DNA of 64,000 nt from Pseudomonas argentinensis (GCF_001839655.2 NZ_CP056087.1:2728001-2792000); one strand, 5' to 3'. Counted from the stretch's first letter, positions 1 to 8,940 are shown. Made by a program: numbers and translations. The notes: generated by a model from the letters alone, not told the origin.

Positions 1-347
1 TTGTTCCAGCCGGTGGCGAAGGCGTTGGACTCGTAGGCCGGGAAGATACCCACCTCCGGCATCTTGATGCCGGCATCGCGCGACAGCTCTTCGACGGTCT
101 GCAACAGCCACTGCTCGTGGCGGGTACGCGGTTGGGTGATGATTTCGGTACCGGTGCTCATCTTCGCCATCCACTTGGACAGAAAGAGCGAGACCAGCGA
201 GCCGGCAAAACCAAAGACGGCGCAGAATATCAGCAGGCTGCCGTGGTTCTGGCCGGTGAAGCGATCAACCCCCAGCAGTTTGAGGGTGATGCTGGCGATA
301 ACCAGTACCGCCAAGTTGGTAGCCAGGAACAACATAATGCGCATCAT
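1..347 (-). CDS. htpX: HtpX membrane metalloprotease, N-terminal part (cut by window edge)
   Basis: The first 115 residues of an M48-family zinc metalloprotease that degrades misfolded inner-membrane proteins. The start is a double ATG ([11 protein letters not shown]), followed by a first hydrophobic segment, a second one around residues 35-55, and the family stretch ending in NAFATGWN. The HExxH zinc site lies beyond the left edge and cannot be seen. The N-terminal order of two membrane helices followed by a cytoplasmic NAFATG-type stretch is typical of HtpX. A sigma-32-like promoter lies just upstream, which fits a heat-shock protease. Identity is secure; completeness of the gene cannot be judged. 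Confidence 0.93.
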   Translation of the reverse strand, partial: MMRIMLFLATNLAVLVIASITLKLLGVDRFTGQNHGSLLIFCAVFGFAGSLVSLFLSKWMAKMSTGTEIITQPRTRHEQWLLQTVEELSRDAGIKMPEVGIFPAYESNAFATGWN

Positions 348-394
348 GGTGTGAAACGACTCCTCACGAGTAAAGACAGGCTCATTACGGCGGC

Positions 395-426
395 TATATA
401 AGGGCGCGCCCTATGGCGATTCAACC
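395..426 (-). promoter_or_regulatory. Possible RpoH (heat-shock) promoter of htpX
   Basis: On the minus strand GGTTGAAT (426-419) is followed by a 14-nt spacer and CCCTTATATA (404-395). This resembles the sigma-32 consensus (CTTGAA, 13-17 nt, CCCATnT). It sits about 48 bp upstream of the htpX start. Found by eye. Confidence 0.4.
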
Positions 427-576
427 GAGTCACTATTTCAAACTGTGTCGCCTTGCCCGTCCGCTGCAAAGGGTCGTGCACGGGCGCCAATGCTTAGATG
501 GGCTTTTTCGCGATTATTTCAATCGCGGCCGAGAAAAACCGCCGCTCGCGAGGCGTAGCCGGCGGGCCGACGACCC

Positions 577-1020
577 TCAGCCAGGCGCAGCCGGGCGCTG
601 TTCGAAGAGTTGGCGAGTCAGTCGCGCAATCCGTTCACCATGTTGCTGGGCGAGCGCGTCGCGCAATTGAAAGGCAAGGGTCGCCTGCACCCGATCCACC
701 GCAGGCGGTAGGGCTTCATCCTCGTTGACCGCCCGCGGGATGCCGCGCGACAGGCGCAGAAAACCCTTCTCGCTCAGCACCGCCTGATCGAGGGCGTCAT
801 AGCCGATGGTGGATTCGTAGCGCAGGTAGCCTTCTTCAGCCAGCCACAACAGCGCGCCCAGGCAGGCCTGGTGGCGCTTGCTCGGCAAGCCGAATTCGTC
901 CGGCTCTTCGCGGCCGATCAGGTCTTCCACGTACAGCGAGGCCTTGCGCGGAAAGGCCTGGTAGAGCATCAGCAAACCGCTGGCGGCGTCCTTGTAGAAG
1001 TCGTCTATCTGCAGGTCCAT
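577..1020 (-). CDS. Conserved hypothetical protein, 147 aa
   Basis: A 147-residue soluble protein with no signal peptide or membrane segment that I can see. It is rich in charged residues and begins [17 protein letters not shown]. The N-terminal half looks alpha-helical, with a segment reading [18 protein letters not shown] that resembles a small winged-helix-like unit; the second half is basic. I do not recognise a functional family. In P. aeruginosa a gene of this size lies between htpX and the aminotransferase, so the neighbourhood is conserved. It ends 21 bp before the stop-side neighbour alaA begins on the same strand, so the two may share a transcript. Real-gene confidence rests on length, codon use and position. 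Confidence 0.75.
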   Translation of the reverse strand: MDLQIDDFYKDAASGLLMLYQAFPRKASLYVEDLIGREEPDEFGLPSKRHQACLGALLWLAEEGYLRYESTIGYDALDQAVLSEKGFLRLSRGIPRAVNEDEALPPAVDRVQATLAFQLRDALAQQHGERIARLTRQLFEQRPAAPG

Positions 1021-1041
1021 GGGCTCGTGCTCTGGCGAGGG

Positions 1042-2253
1042 TTACTGGCGGTAGGTCTTGAGGAAGCTGCCGATACGGCCGATCGCCTGTTCCAGGTCGT
1101 CGACGCGGGGCAGGGTGACCACCCGGAAGTGGTCCGGCCACGGCCAGTTGAAGGCGGTGCCCTGGACGATCAGCAGCTTCTCGGAGAGCAGCAGGTCGAG
1201 GACGAACTTCTCGTCGTTGTGGATCGGGCAGACCTTGGGGTCGATCTTCGGAAAGGCGTACAGGGCGCCCATGGGTTTCACGCAACTGACGCCGGGGATG
1301 TCGTTGAGCAGCTCCCAGGTGCGGTTGCGCTGTTCCAGCAGGCGACCATTGGGCAGCACCAGGTCGTTGATGCTCTGGTAGCCCCCCAGTGCGGTCTGGA
1401 TCGCATGCTGGCTGGGCACGTTGGCGCACAGGCGCATGTTGGCCAGGATGTCGATGCCTTCGATATAGCTTTTCGCGGTGTGCTTGGGCCCGGAAATGAT
1501 CACCCAGCCGGAGCGGAAACCGGCTACCCGGTAGGACTTGGACAGGCCGTTGAAGGTCAGACACAGCACGTCCGGCGCCAGGGAGGCGGTGGAGATGTGC
1601 TGGGCTTCGTCATAGAGGATCTTGTCGTAGATCTCGTCGGAGAAGATCACCAGGTTGTGCTGGCGGGCCAGTTCGACGATGTCCTGCAGCACCTCGCGCG
1701 AATACACGGCACCGGTGGGGTTGTTCGGGTTGATCAGCACCAGTGCCTTGGTGTTCGGGGTGATCTTGGCGCGCATGTCGGCGATGTCCGGGAACCAGCC
1801 GGCCTGTTCGTCGCACAGGTAATGCACCGGCTTGCCACCGGAGAGCGCCACGGCAGCGGTCCACAGCGGGTAGTCGGGTGCCGGGATCAGCACTTCGTCA
1901 CCGTTGTTGAGCAGCGCCTGCATGGCCATGACGATCAGCTCGGACACGCCGTTGCCCAGGTAGATGTCCTCGATGCCGACGCCTTCGATCTGCTTCTGCT
2001 GGCAGTACTGCATCACCGCCTTGCGCGCGCTGAACAGGCCCTTGGAGTCGCTGTAGCCTTGCGCCGTGGGCAGGTTGCGAATCACGTCCTGGAGGATTTC
2101 CTCGGGAGCTTCGAAACCGAATGGCGCCGGGTTGCCGATGTTCAGCTTGAGGATGCGCTGGCCTTCCTCTTCCAGACGCTTGGCGTGCTTGAGCACCGGG
2201 CCGCGAATGTCGTAGCAGACGTTGGCGAGCTTGTTGGATTTGCTGACCTGCAT
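1042..2253 (-). CDS. alaA: Alanine/pyruvate-type aminotransferase (AlaA family)
   Basis: A 403-residue class I/II PLP-dependent aminotransferase, the length of E. coli AlaA, which makes alanine from pyruvate and glutamate. The chosen ATG gives [20 protein letters not shown]; a longer in-frame extension to 2337 has no family match. The PLP region [11 protein letters not shown], the Asp/Tyr segment IFSDEIYD, and the Schiff-base lysine K239 in [16 protein letters not shown] are all present. It is transcribed away from msrB, with about 150 bp between the divergent starts. Substrate assignment is from the family; the fold and cofactor are secure. Confidence 0.9.
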   Translation of the reverse strand: MQVSKSNKLANVCYDIRGPVLKHAKRLEEEGQRILKLNIGNPAPFGFEAPEEILQDVIRNLPTAQGYSDSKGLFSARKAVMQYCQQKQIEGVGIEDIYLGNGVSELIVMAMQALLNNGDEVLIPAPDYPLWTAAVALSGGKPVHYLCDEQAGWFPDIADMRAKITPNTKALVLINPNNPTGAVYSREVLQDIVELARQHNLVIFSDEIYDKILYDEAQHISTASLAPDVLCLTFNGLSKSYRVAGFRSGWVIISGPKHTAKSYIEGIDILANMRLCANVPSQHAIQTALGGYQSINDLVLPNGRLLEQRNRTWELLNDIPGVSCVKPMGALYAFPKIDPKVCPIHNDEKFVLDLLLSEKLLIVQGTAFNWPWPDHFRVVTLPRVDDLEQAIGRIGSFLKTYRQ

Positions 2254-2400
2254 GGTGAAGAATCCCGAATCGAAGAAGGGCGGCCTGCAATGGGCCGTTG
2301 CGGCGGCGAGCCGTGGCGGGTTGAGGTGTCGAATCATACGTGTCAGCCTGAGTCGGGCAAAGATACAGATAGGGCTTTTTTATCCCGAGGAGGACGGCCT

Positions 2401-2799
2401 GTGAGCAAGCTCGAAAAACCCCTGGAAACCTGGCGCGAGGAGCTGACGGACGCGCAGTTCAACGTCTGCCGCCTGGGCGGCACCGAACGGCCGTTCACCG
2501 GTGAGTACCACGACAGCAAGGTGCCGGGCGTCTACCAGTGCGTGTGCTGCGGCACGCCGCTGTTCGACTCGGATGCCAAGTTCGATTCCGGCTGCGGCTG
2601 GCCGAGTTACTTCCAGCCGCTCGACGACCAGGTGATCACCGAACTGGACGACTTCAGCCACGGCATGCATCGCATCGAAGTGCGCTGCAGCAACTGCGAA
2701 GCTCACCTGGGCCACGTGTTTCCCGACGGCCCGCGGCCGACCGGGTTGCGCTATTGCATCAACTCGGTGTCGCTCAAGCACGTGCCGCGCGAGGCGTAA
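2401..2799 (+). CDS. msrB: Peptide methionine-(R)-S-oxide reductase MsrB
   Basis: A 132-residue MsrB that repairs the R-epimer of methionine sulfoxide in proteins. It shows both zinc CxxC pairs (CVCCGTPLF and [12 protein letters not shown]), the GCGWPSYF motif with a likely resolving cysteine, and the catalytic cysteine in RYCINSVSL. The start is GTG at 2401, supported by GAGGAGG seven bases upstream; the open frame extends far upstream but without family sequence. It is the first gene of a same-strand redox group (msrB, gpx, ospR), but a hairpin terminator separates it from gpx. No signal peptide is seen, so it is cytoplasmic. Confidence 0.95.
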   Translation: MSKLEKPLETWREELTDAQFNVCRLGGTERPFTGEYHDSKVPGVYQCVCCGTPLFDSDAKFDSGCGWPSYFQPLDDQVITELDDFSHGMHRIEVRCSNCEAHLGHVFPDGPRPTGLRYCINSVSLKHVPREA

Positions 2800-2803
2800 G
2801 CGG

Positions 2804-2842
2804 CAGGCCGGCATCAGGTCCGCTGATGGCGGGCCTGTTTTT
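2804..2842 (+). terminator. Rho-independent terminator after msrB
   Basis: CAGGCCGGCATCAG and CTGATGGCGGGCCTG form a long hairpin with one bulge, followed by TTTTT at 2838-2842. It isolates msrB from the regulated gpx promoter. Confidence 0.8.
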
Positions 2843-2854
2843 GGATGAATCGGA

Positions 2855-2883
2855 TTGTGTGCAATTCAATTGCTGGCTACTCT
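2855..2883 (+). promoter_or_regulatory. gpx-ospR promoter with OhrR/OspR-type operator in the spacer
   Basis: TTGTGT (2855-2860) and TACTCT (2878-2883) are spaced by 17 nt. The spacer begins with the perfect inverted repeat GCAATT-C-AATTGC (2861-2873). The repeat resembles the OhrR-family operator (TACAATT-AATTGTA). Binding there would occlude RNA polymerase, which fits thiol-switch derepression of gpx and ospR by their own regulator. Confidence 0.7.
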
Positions 2884-2916
2884 TTTCGCTCCATGCAAAA
2901 GAAGAGCGCTGACGCC

Positions 2917-3405
2917 ATGAGCCAAGACCTGCTGGCCATACCTTGTACCACCATCACCGGCGAGCAGACGCGCCTGGGCGATTTCGGCGCCAAGGCCTTC
3001 CTGGTGGCCAATACCGCCAGCCAGTGCGGCTTCACGCCGCAGTACCAGGGGCTCGAAGCGCTCTGGAAGCGCTACCGCGACAAGGGGCTGGTGGTACTGG
3101 GCTTTCCCTGCAACCAGTTCGGCAAGCAGGAGCCGGGCGACGAGCAGGCGATCTCCAGTTTCTGCGAGCTGAATTTCGGGGTGAGCTTCCCGCTGTTTCG
3201 CAAGGTGGAGGTCAATGGCCCGGCGGCGCATCCCCTGTTCGTGCAGCTCAAGCGCCAGGCGCCGGGCTTGCTCGGCACGCAGCGGATCAAGTGGAATTTC
3301 ACCAAGTTCCTGATCAGCGGCGATGGTCGTCAGGTCAGCCGTTACGCACCGACCACCAAGCCTGAGGCGCTACAGGCGGCCATCGACGCGCTCACCGATG
3401 GATGA
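2917..3405 (+). CDS. gpx: Glutathione peroxidase-family thiol peroxidase
   Basis: A 162-residue GPx-like peroxidase that reduces organic hydroperoxides with a cysteine in place of selenocysteine. The peroxidatic Cys lies in NTASQCGFTPQYQGLE, the conserved Gln in GFPCNQFGKQEPG and the Trp/Asn in IKWNFTKFLI. ATG 2917 is chosen because it begins the family region; an alternative ATG at 2893 would add eight residues. Ribosome-binding signal is weak for both. The stop overlaps the start of ospR by 8 bp, so the two are translationally coupled and share the operator-bearing promoter. It probably works with thioredoxin rather than glutathione, as most bacterial members do. Confidence 0.92.
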   Translation: MSQDLLAIPCTTITGEQTRLGDFGAKAFLVANTASQCGFTPQYQGLEALWKRYRDKGLVVLGFPCNQFGKQEPGDEQAISSFCELNFGVSFPLFRKVEVNGPAAHPLFVQLKRQAPGLLGTQRIKWNFTKFLISGDGRQVSRYAPTTKPEALQAAIDALTDG

Positions 3406-3850
3406 CCTGGCCCTCGACCGGCAGCTGTGTTTCAAGCTGTACGCGGCGTCCCGCCAGGTGATACGTGCCTACAAGCCGATGCTCGACGGCCTGCAACTGA
3501 CCTACCCGCAGTACCTGGTGATGTTGGTGCTCTGGGAGTGGGACGAGGCAGCGCCGCCGCAGCCGACGGTCAAGGCCCTGGGCGAACGCCTGCTGCTCGA
3601 TTCGGGCACCCTGACCCCGCTGCTCAAGCGCCTGCAGGCGGCAGGCCTGGTGGAGCGTCGGCGCAGCGCCGTGGACGAGCGCGAGATGCACCTTTGCCTC
3701 AGCGCGCAGGGGCGCGAGCTACGTCGCCGCGTGCCGGTTCTCAAGCAGCAGTTGCTCTGCGAGCATGGCGTCGATACCAGGCAGCTGGAGCCCCTGCGCG
3801 CCCAGCTGGATGCGCTGCTGCAGCGCTTGGCCGAGCCGTTACCCGGTTAA
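3398..3850 (+). CDS. ospR: MarR/OhrR-family peroxide-sensing regulator OspR
   Basis: A 150-residue winged-helix MarR-family repressor. The recognition region (LGERLLLDSGTLTPLLKRLQ) and wing (RRSAVDEREMHLCLS) are clear. Cys11 (RQLCFKLY) and Cys121 (QQLLCEHG) are 110 residues apart, the same spacing as the redox cysteines reported for P. aeruginosa OspR (Cys24 and Cys134 as I remember), so a disulfide switch is likely. A third cysteine is at 100. The N terminus is about a dozen residues shorter than that of PAO1 OspR. It overlaps gpx and is probably autorepressed through the palindrome at 2861-2873. Confidence 0.9.
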   Translation: MDDLALDRQLCFKLYAASRQVIRAYKPMLDGLQLTYPQYLVMLVLWEWDEAAPPQPTVKALGERLLLDSGTLTPLLKRLQAAGLVERRRSAVDEREMHLCLSAQGRELRRRVPVLKQQLLCEHGVDTRQLEPLRAQLDALLQRLAEPLPG

Positions 3851-3867
3851 CAGGTGGTGGCCGCCGC

Positions 3868-6177
3868 TCAGGCGGGCAGCCACTGGTCGAGCAGGGCGAG
3901 CAGCTCTTCACGGCGGAACGGCTTGGCCAGGTAATCGCTCATGCCCGCGGCCAGGCAGCGCTCGCGCTCGTCCGACAGGGCATTGGCGGTCAGCGCGATG
4001 ATCGGCAGCTGCTGCCAGGCAGGATTTTGCCGAATGCGGCGGCTGGCCTCGTAGCCATCCATGACCGGCATGTTGCAGTCCATCAGCACCAGTTCGAAGG
4101 CTTCTTCCTGCAGCCGCTCCAGGGCCTGCTGGCCATTGTTGGCCAGCACCACCTCGAGGCCCTGTTTGGCCAGCATGCCCTTGGCGACCAACTGGTTGAC
4201 CGGATTGTCCTCGACCAGCAACACGCGCGCCGGTTTGCGGTCGCTGGGGATCGGTTTGGGCGCGCCGGCCGAGTCGTCGGATGGCCGCTTCAGCGCGTGA
4301 TTCAGCGCCTGCAGCAGGTGCTGCCGGGTCAGCGGCCTGGCGACCTGCTCCAGGGGCGCGAGCGCTGCAGCCCGTTCGCTGTCCAGGAAGCTGCCATAGG
4401 CGGTGACCAGGATGATCGGCGTCGCCGTCTGCTGGCGCAGCCTTTCCATGCAACTGGGGCAGTCGCTGACGATCACGTCGGCGTGGATATCCTCGGCATC
4501 CCGGGCGCTGTCCAGGCGGCGGTAGCCCAGCCCCCAACTGCCGATCAGCAGCGGCAGCAATTCGGCCAGGCCGGTGTCCGCAGCACAGATCGCCAGCACG
4601 CGTCCGCTAAGCTGGGGTGCCGGTTGCGGCGCCTCCATGCCCGGCAACGGCAGGATGGCACTGAAACGACTGCCGCTGCCTGGTGTGGATTGCAGCTCCA
4701 GCGTGCCCTGCATCGCCTCGCAGAGGCGGCGGGTCAGGGCCAGGCCCAGCCCGGTGCCACCGAACTGCCGGGTGATATTGGCGCCAGCCTGGGTGAACGG
4801 CTGGAAGATGCGCGCCTGGGCATCCTGGGCAATGCCGATGCCGGTGTCGCACACTTCGATACGGATGCGTTCGCCTTCAGCGCTGATACGAATGTCGACA
4901 CGGCCTTCGCGGGTGAATTTCAAGGCATTGGACAGCAGGTTGCTGACGATCTGCCGAACACGGGTCGGGTCGCCGAGCACCTGGGCGGGCAGCCGGGGAT
5001 CGATCAGGCAGGTCAGCTCCACGCCGGCCTGGGCATTTTGCGACAGCAGGCTGGCGGTGCCTTCCACCAGGGCGCCGAGGTCGAAGGCGATGCGTTCCAG
5101 TTCCAGCTGGCCGGCCTCGAATTTCGACAGGTCGAGGATGTCGTTGAGCAGGTCCACCAGCACCTTGCCCGAGTCGTGGGCGATGGACAGCTGCTGGCGT
5201 TGTTCGCTGTTCAGCGGCCCTTCCAGCGACAGGGCGAGCATGCCCAGCAGGCCATTGAGCGGGGTGCGGATTTCGTGGCTCATGTTGGCCAGGAAGATCG
5301 AGCGTGCCTGGGCCATGGCCAGGGCGTCGCGGCGGGCCTGCTCCAGCTCGTGGTTGGAGCGGCTGAGGCGGCTGTTGGCCGCCTTCAGCTCGACGGTGCG
5401 CGCCGAAACGATGGCCTCCAGTTCGCCCAGGTAGTCGGTGAGGCGATCCTCGGCGGTGCGCCGGTGCTCGATCTCGGTGGCGATGCTGGCGAACTGGCGG
5501 TTGGCGACCTTGACCAGCACGCCGATCTCGTCGCGTTCGTGGCCGGGCGGGCAGGGCAGCGGGGTGCGGTCGGGCGTACGCAAGTCGCGGCCGGCGAGCG
5601 CCTGGATCACCTGAGTGAGCGGCTTGGTCAGCATGAAGTAGAACAGCACCAGCAGGATCACCGACAGCAGCAGGCTGCGGGTGAAGCCATTGACCATGGT
5701 CAGCACCGAGCGCTTGAGAAAGTTGCTGCCGAAGGCATAGGTGTCGATGTCGAGCTGCAGCATGCCGAGCTGTTCGTCCGGCGCGTGATCGACCGAGAGC
5801 CTGGTCTCGAAATGGCGGCTGCTGCCAAACAGGAAGTCGCTGAACAGCCGGTAGCGGCTCTGCATGGATGGCTGGGTGGCGCTGGCCAGCACTTCGCCGT
5901 TGCTGTCGACGATGCGCGCGCCGATCACCGCGGGCGAGCGCCGCAAGCCCACCACCAGCTCCTGGGCCAGTTCGGCATCGATGTTATAGGCGATTCGTGC
6001 GGCCGGGTTGTGGCTGATCTCCATCAGCGCACGAATCTCGCGGTTGATGGCCGCGTCTTCACTGGCATAATCGACGCCGATCTGCACCAGGCTGAGTAAT
6101 GCGCCCAGAATGAACGCGACGAGAACGGTAAGGCCTGCCTGCTTGAATGACAGTCGCTGTCTGAGTGGTATTTCCAT
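3868..6177 (-). CDS. sagS: SagS-like hybrid sensor histidine kinase/response regulator
   Basis: A 769-residue hybrid kinase. Order of parts: membrane helix (about 12-35), periplasmic sensor, second helix (about 170-195, LLLSVILLVLFYFML), HAMP, coiled coil, HisKA with phospho-accepting H301 in NMSHEIRTPLNG, HATPase (GTGLGLAL), a degenerate receiver-like stretch, and a true receiver at the C terminus with D700 in VLMDCNMPVMDGYE. There is no Hpt domain, so phosphate would pass to a separate Hpt protein, as SagS does with HptB in P. aeruginosa. Start 6177 gives MEIPLRQRLSFKQ just before the first helix; a 22-residue upstream extension looks spurious. It lies convergent to ospR and divergent from the ATPase gene. 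Confidence 0.88.
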   Translation of the reverse strand: MEIPLRQRLSFKQAGLTVLVAFILGALLSLVQIGVDYASEDAAINREIRALMEISHNPAARIAYNIDAELAQELVVGLRRSPAVIGARIVDSNGEVLASATQPSMQSRYRLFSDFLFGSSRHFETRLSVDHAPDEQLGMLQLDIDTYAFGSNFLKRSVLTMVNGFTRSLLLSVILLVLFYFMLTKPLTQVIQALAGRDLRTPDRTPLPCPPGHERDEIGVLVKVANRQFASIATEIEHRRTAEDRLTDYLGELEAIVSARTVELKAANSRLSRSNHELEQARRDALAMAQARSIFLANMSHEIRTPLNGLLGMLALSLEGPLNSEQRQQLSIAHDSGKVLVDLLNDILDLSKFEAGQLELERIAFDLGALVEGTASLLSQNAQAGVELTCLIDPRLPAQVLGDPTRVRQIVSNLLSNALKFTREGRVDIRISAEGERIRIEVCDTGIGIAQDAQARIFQPFTQAGANITRQFGGTGLGLALTRRLCEAMQGTLELQSTPGSGSRFSAILPLPGMEAPQPAPQLSGRVLAICAADTGLAELLPLLIGSWGLGYRRLDSARDAEDIHADVIVSDCPSCMERLRQQTATPIILVTAYGSFLDSERAAALAPLEQVARPLTRQHLLQALNHALKRPSDDSAGAPKPIPSDRKPARVLLVEDNPVNQLVAKGMLAKQGLEVVLANNGQQALERLQEEAFELVLMDCNMPVMDGYEASRRIRQNPAWQQLPIIALTANALSDERERCLAAGMSDYLAKPFRREELLALLDQWLPA

Positions 6178-6280
6178 ATTGGGTGGCGCTATCTCGTTCC
6201 GATCGCTGCCCAAGCATAGACGATCTGGCCTGTTTTTCGGCATACCCGCCTCACAGACTGAATATCCGAGGAGCTGCTAC

Positions 6281-7171
6281 GTGGATTCCCGTATTACCGA
6301 TTTTCTGGCTCGCGCCGAGAGCGTGCTGACCCGTCTCGAGCCGCTGTTGCCGGCTGTTCGCGAGCCGCTGGACTGGAGCCATACCCTGGCTGCGCGCTGG
6401 CAGCGCGAGGGCCGTTCGGGCTACTTGCAGGCGCTCAAGGTGAGCCTGGACATGAGCCTCGCCGACCTGATCGGCGTCGATACCCAGCGCGAGCAGCTGG
6501 CGCGCAACACCCGGCAGTTCGTGCAGGGCATGCCTGCCAACCATGCGTTGCTGTGGGGGGCGCGCGGCACGGGCAAATCGTCGCTGGTCCGCGCGCTGCT
6601 GGCCGAGCATGCCGGCGCCGGACTGCGCCTGATCGAGATCGAGCGTGATCACCTGGCTGATTTACCGCGGGTGGTGGAGCAACTGATGAAGCTGCCGCAG
6701 CGCTTCATCCTGTTCTGCGACGACCTGTCGTTCGAGGCGGGCGAGGGCGATTACCGGGTGCTCAAGAGCGTGCTCGACGGCTCCCTCGAGCGTTCCCCGG
6801 AAAACGTGCTGCTGTATGCCACCTCCAACCGCCGGCATCTGGTGCCGGAGCGCGAGAGCGACAACGCCAACACCAGGATGGTCGACGGCGAGCTGCACCC
6901 CAACGAGGCCGTCGAGGACAAGATCGCCCTGTCGGATCGCTTCGGCCTGTGGCTTTCCTTCTACCCTTTCACCCAGCAGCACTATCTGGATGTGGTGCGC
7001 CACTGGATCGAGGTCCAGGCGCAGCAGGCCGGCCTGCAGTGGCAGTGGAGCGAGGAGCTGGAAAAACTCGCCGTGCGCTGGGCCACCGGGCGCGGTAATC
7101 GCAATGGCCGCTGCGCCTATCAGTTCGCCCGCCAGTGGGTCGGGCTGCAGTTACTGGAGACATCGCAATGA
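6281..7171 (+). CDS. AAA+ ATP-binding protein of the DUF815 family
   Basis: A 296-residue protein with Walker A GARGTGKSSLV (about residues 90-100), Walker B FILFCDDLSF and an arginine-rich sensor region (SNRRHLVPER). These are the marks of the DUF815 single-AAA family, whose role is not established. GTG 6281 is chosen because GAGGAG lies 8 bases upstream and the product begins MDSRITDFLARAES; the frame is open further upstream through the sagS promoter region without family sequence. The stop overlaps the msrC start by 4 bp (ATGA), so they are coupled. Family assignment is good; function is unknown. Confidence 0.85.
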   Translation: MDSRITDFLARAESVLTRLEPLLPAVREPLDWSHTLAARWQREGRSGYLQALKVSLDMSLADLIGVDTQREQLARNTRQFVQGMPANHALLWGARGTGKSSLVRALLAEHAGAGLRLIEIERDHLADLPRVVEQLMKLPQRFILFCDDLSFEAGEGDYRVLKSVLDGSLERSPENVLLYATSNRRHLVPERESDNANTRMVDGELHPNEAVEDKIALSDRFGLWLSFYPFTQQHYLDVVRHWIEVQAQQAGLQWQWSEELEKLAVRWATGRGNRNGRCAYQFARQWVGLQLLETSQ

Positions 7172-7650
7172 TCGATTTGAGTCAAACCGCTTCCGGCCTG
7201 GACGGTTACGCCCTGCTGACCGCCCAGCTGGAGGCCCTGCTGTCCGGCGAACGGGATTTCGTCGCCAATGCCGCGCAGTTCAGCGCCTTCGTCTATCACG
7301 AGTTGGAAGGGCTGAACTGGGCCGGTTTCTATCTCGTCAAGGGCGATGAATTGGTGCTCGGCCCGTTCCAGGGCAAGATCGCCTGCGTGCGCATCGCCTT
7401 CGGACGCGGCGTCTGTGGCGCCGCCGCCGCGTCGCGGCAAACCCAGCGGGTGGAGGATGTGCATGCGTTCCCGGGTCATATCGCCTGCGACAGCGCCTCC
7501 AATAGCGAACTGGTGGTGCCGTTGATCAAGGAGGGCCGGCTGATCGGCGTGCTGGACCTGGACAGCCCGCGGGTAGGGCGTTTCAGCGAGGCGGATCAGC
7601 GCGGTATCGAAGGCTTGGCCGCCGTGCTGCTGCGCGCCAGTGATTGCTGA
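7168..7650 (+). CDS. msrC: Free methionine-(R)-sulfoxide reductase (GAF domain)
   Basis: A 160-residue single-GAF protein that reduces free methionine-R-sulfoxide. The three cysteines expected of the family are visible in order: KIACVRIAF, GRGVCGAAA and HIACDSASN, together with the GAF end LIGVLDLDSP. It is the third methionine- or thiol-repair gene in this 5-kb stretch after msrB and gpx, though on a separate transcript. It is translationally coupled to the upstream DUF815 ATPase. Cytoplasmic; length matches the family (about 160-165 aa). Confidence 0.92.
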   Translation: MIDLSQTASGLDGYALLTAQLEALLSGERDFVANAAQFSAFVYHELEGLNWAGFYLVKGDELVLGPFQGKIACVRIAFGRGVCGAAAASRQTQRVEDVHAFPGHIACDSASNSELVVPLIKEGRLIGVLDLDSPRVGRFSEADQRGIEGLAAVLLRASDC

Positions 7651-7671
7651 GGGCTGAGAGGCGCAGGCCTC

Positions 7672-8442
7672 TCAGTCGTACAGCGCCTTCTTCTTCCAGT
7701 CGCCGTCGTCTTCCATCGACTTGAGCCCCTCGGTCAGCTCGCTGTTGGCATCGCCGCTAGGTGCCTGCGAGCTGACCAGCATGGCATTGACACGCTCGAG
7801 CTGCTTCTGGAATTGCGCCAGGGTCGCCTGGTAGCGCGCAGTGTCGGCCTGCTTCTGCAGGAACTGCACGCCGCGTTCCAAGGCCAGCCGCGCGTGTCCG
7901 GTCTGTTGCTGCTGCAGCGCCTGCTTGGCCTGGTTGCCGTACAGCTCTATATACAGCTGCACCAGCATGTGGCGAATTTCCTTGGCCCAACCCTTGGCTT
8001 CGTCCACCGGCAGCATGCCGGCCTGCGCCAGTTTGCCGACCTGACCATGCAGGGCCTCCAGCTGTGCGCGTACCTGGGTGGCCTTGGCATCGTCGGTCAC
8101 ATGGAAGGGCGCGTTGCGTACCGGAATGTCCTGGCCCTGGGCGATCAGCTTGCGCAGTTCCTCGGCCATGGTCGCGTAGGCGCTGTCGTGCTTGTCGACT
8201 TCCAGAATGCGTTCGGCGTACTGCAACTGCAGGCGGCACAGCAACAATTTGAGTTCGGGAGTCATGAACTGGCCGGCGAACTGTTCGTTGAGATCGGCGA
8301 TACGCCGATAGCGTTCGGCCAGATCCGCTTTCAGGCGCGATTTCTTGCGCTTGTTGTTTTCGGCCAGTTGATTCAGGTAGGCCAGCAGCACCAACAGCGT
8401 GATACCGCCGATTATCGCCATGGTGATCACGAGCGAGGACAT
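7672..8442 (-). CDS. Membrane-anchored coiled-coil hypothetical protein
   Basis: A 256-residue protein with one N-terminal transmembrane helix (SLVITMAIIGGITLLVLLAY, about residues 3-22) followed by a basic stop-transfer stretch (NNKRKKSR) and then long charged, probably alpha-helical, glutamine-rich sequence suggesting coiled coil. I do not recognise an enzyme motif. ATG 8442 puts the helix at the very N terminus; a 22-residue upstream extension would disrupt it. It ends 21 bp from the msrC stop on the opposite strand. Position beside the tRNA array matches a hypothetical gene in P. aeruginosa. Likely a cytoplasmic-facing inner-membrane protein of unknown role. Confidence 0.75.
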   Translation of the reverse strand: MSSLVITMAIIGGITLLVLLAYLNQLAENNKRKKSRLKADLAERYRRIADLNEQFAGQFMTPELKLLLCRLQLQYAERILEVDKHDSAYATMAEELRKLIAQGQDIPVRNAPFHVTDDAKATQVRAQLEALHGQVGKLAQAGMLPVDEAKGWAKEIRHMLVQLYIELYGNQAKQALQQQQTGHARLALERGVQFLQKQADTARYQATLAQFQKQLERVNAMLVSSQAPSGDANSELTEGLKSMEDDGDWKKKALYD

Positions 8443-8668
8443 CGTCTTAACCTCTCGAATGCCGTTGTGCAGGGCGCAGCGACCCGCGAGGTGGTGGCTG
8501 CTTGTCAATGCCGATCAGTTTACTCGCGTTCTGCCATCATTGCGCGCATTAGGCGAGGGCGCGCGCCGCCAGCCTGCTGCATTAAAGCAGGCGGTATTGG
8601 TTTGTACTGCGCCGGTGGTGCCGGAATCCGGGTGAAGTCGTTGATTTTAAAAAATTTTATATGAGAGG
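8443..8668. other. Gene-free stretch upstream of the tRNA array
   Basis: Non-coding DNA between the membrane protein gene and the tRNA promoter. It becomes AT-rich toward 8640-8665 (TTTTAAAAAATTTTATAT), which resembles an UP element for the strong tRNA promoter that follows. Nothing else is recognisable. Confidence 0.5.
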
Positions 8669-8697
8669 TTGACGACCGTTGAAAGCCTCCATAGAAT
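8669..8697 (+). promoter_or_regulatory. Sigma-70 promoter of the tRNA-Glu/Gly array
   Basis: TTGACG (8669-8674), a 17-nt spacer, then TAGAAT (8692-8697). It is preceded by an A/T-rich run and followed by GC-rich GCGCGCC, a discriminator typical of stringently controlled stable-RNA promoters. Confidence 0.8.
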
Positions 8698-8758
8698 GCG
8701 CGCCACTTCCACGGTAATGCTGAAAAGCACAGCGGGGAAGCCGGAGATTCCGGGCAAT

Positions 8759-8834
8759 GTCCCCTTCGTCTAGTGGCCTAGGACACCGCCCTTTCACGGC
8801 GGTAACAGGGGTTCGAGTCCCCTAGGGGACGCCA
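8759..8834 (+). tRNA. tRNA-Glu (anticodon TTC), copy 1
   Basis: 76 nt with encoded CCA. GTCCCC pairs with GGGGAC in the acceptor stem. The anticodon stem CCGCC/GGCGG encloses loop CTTTCAC with anticodon TTC at 8793-8795, and the T-arm reads GGGGTTCGAGTCCCC. Confidence 0.97.
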
Positions 8835-8864
8835 CTTCCAAGAGAAGTGGAGCAGCAAAAGATT

Positions 8865-8940
<76 letters not shown>

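Noticed and set aside
508..530. Hairpin CGCGATT/AATCGCG as a terminator downstream of the gene at 577-1020
   Set aside because: The bases after the stem in the direction of transcription are A-rich, not T-rich.
871..2400. Long open plus-strand frame running into msrB
   Set aside because: It is antisense to the aminotransferase gene, has no family sequence, and the msrB start is fixed by a strong ribosome-binding site at 2387-2393.
3427..6099. 890-codon plus-strand open frame opposite sagS
   Set aside because: An antisense shadow typical of GC-rich DNA; composition is low-complexity (many Gln, Ala and Gly) and no domain is seen.
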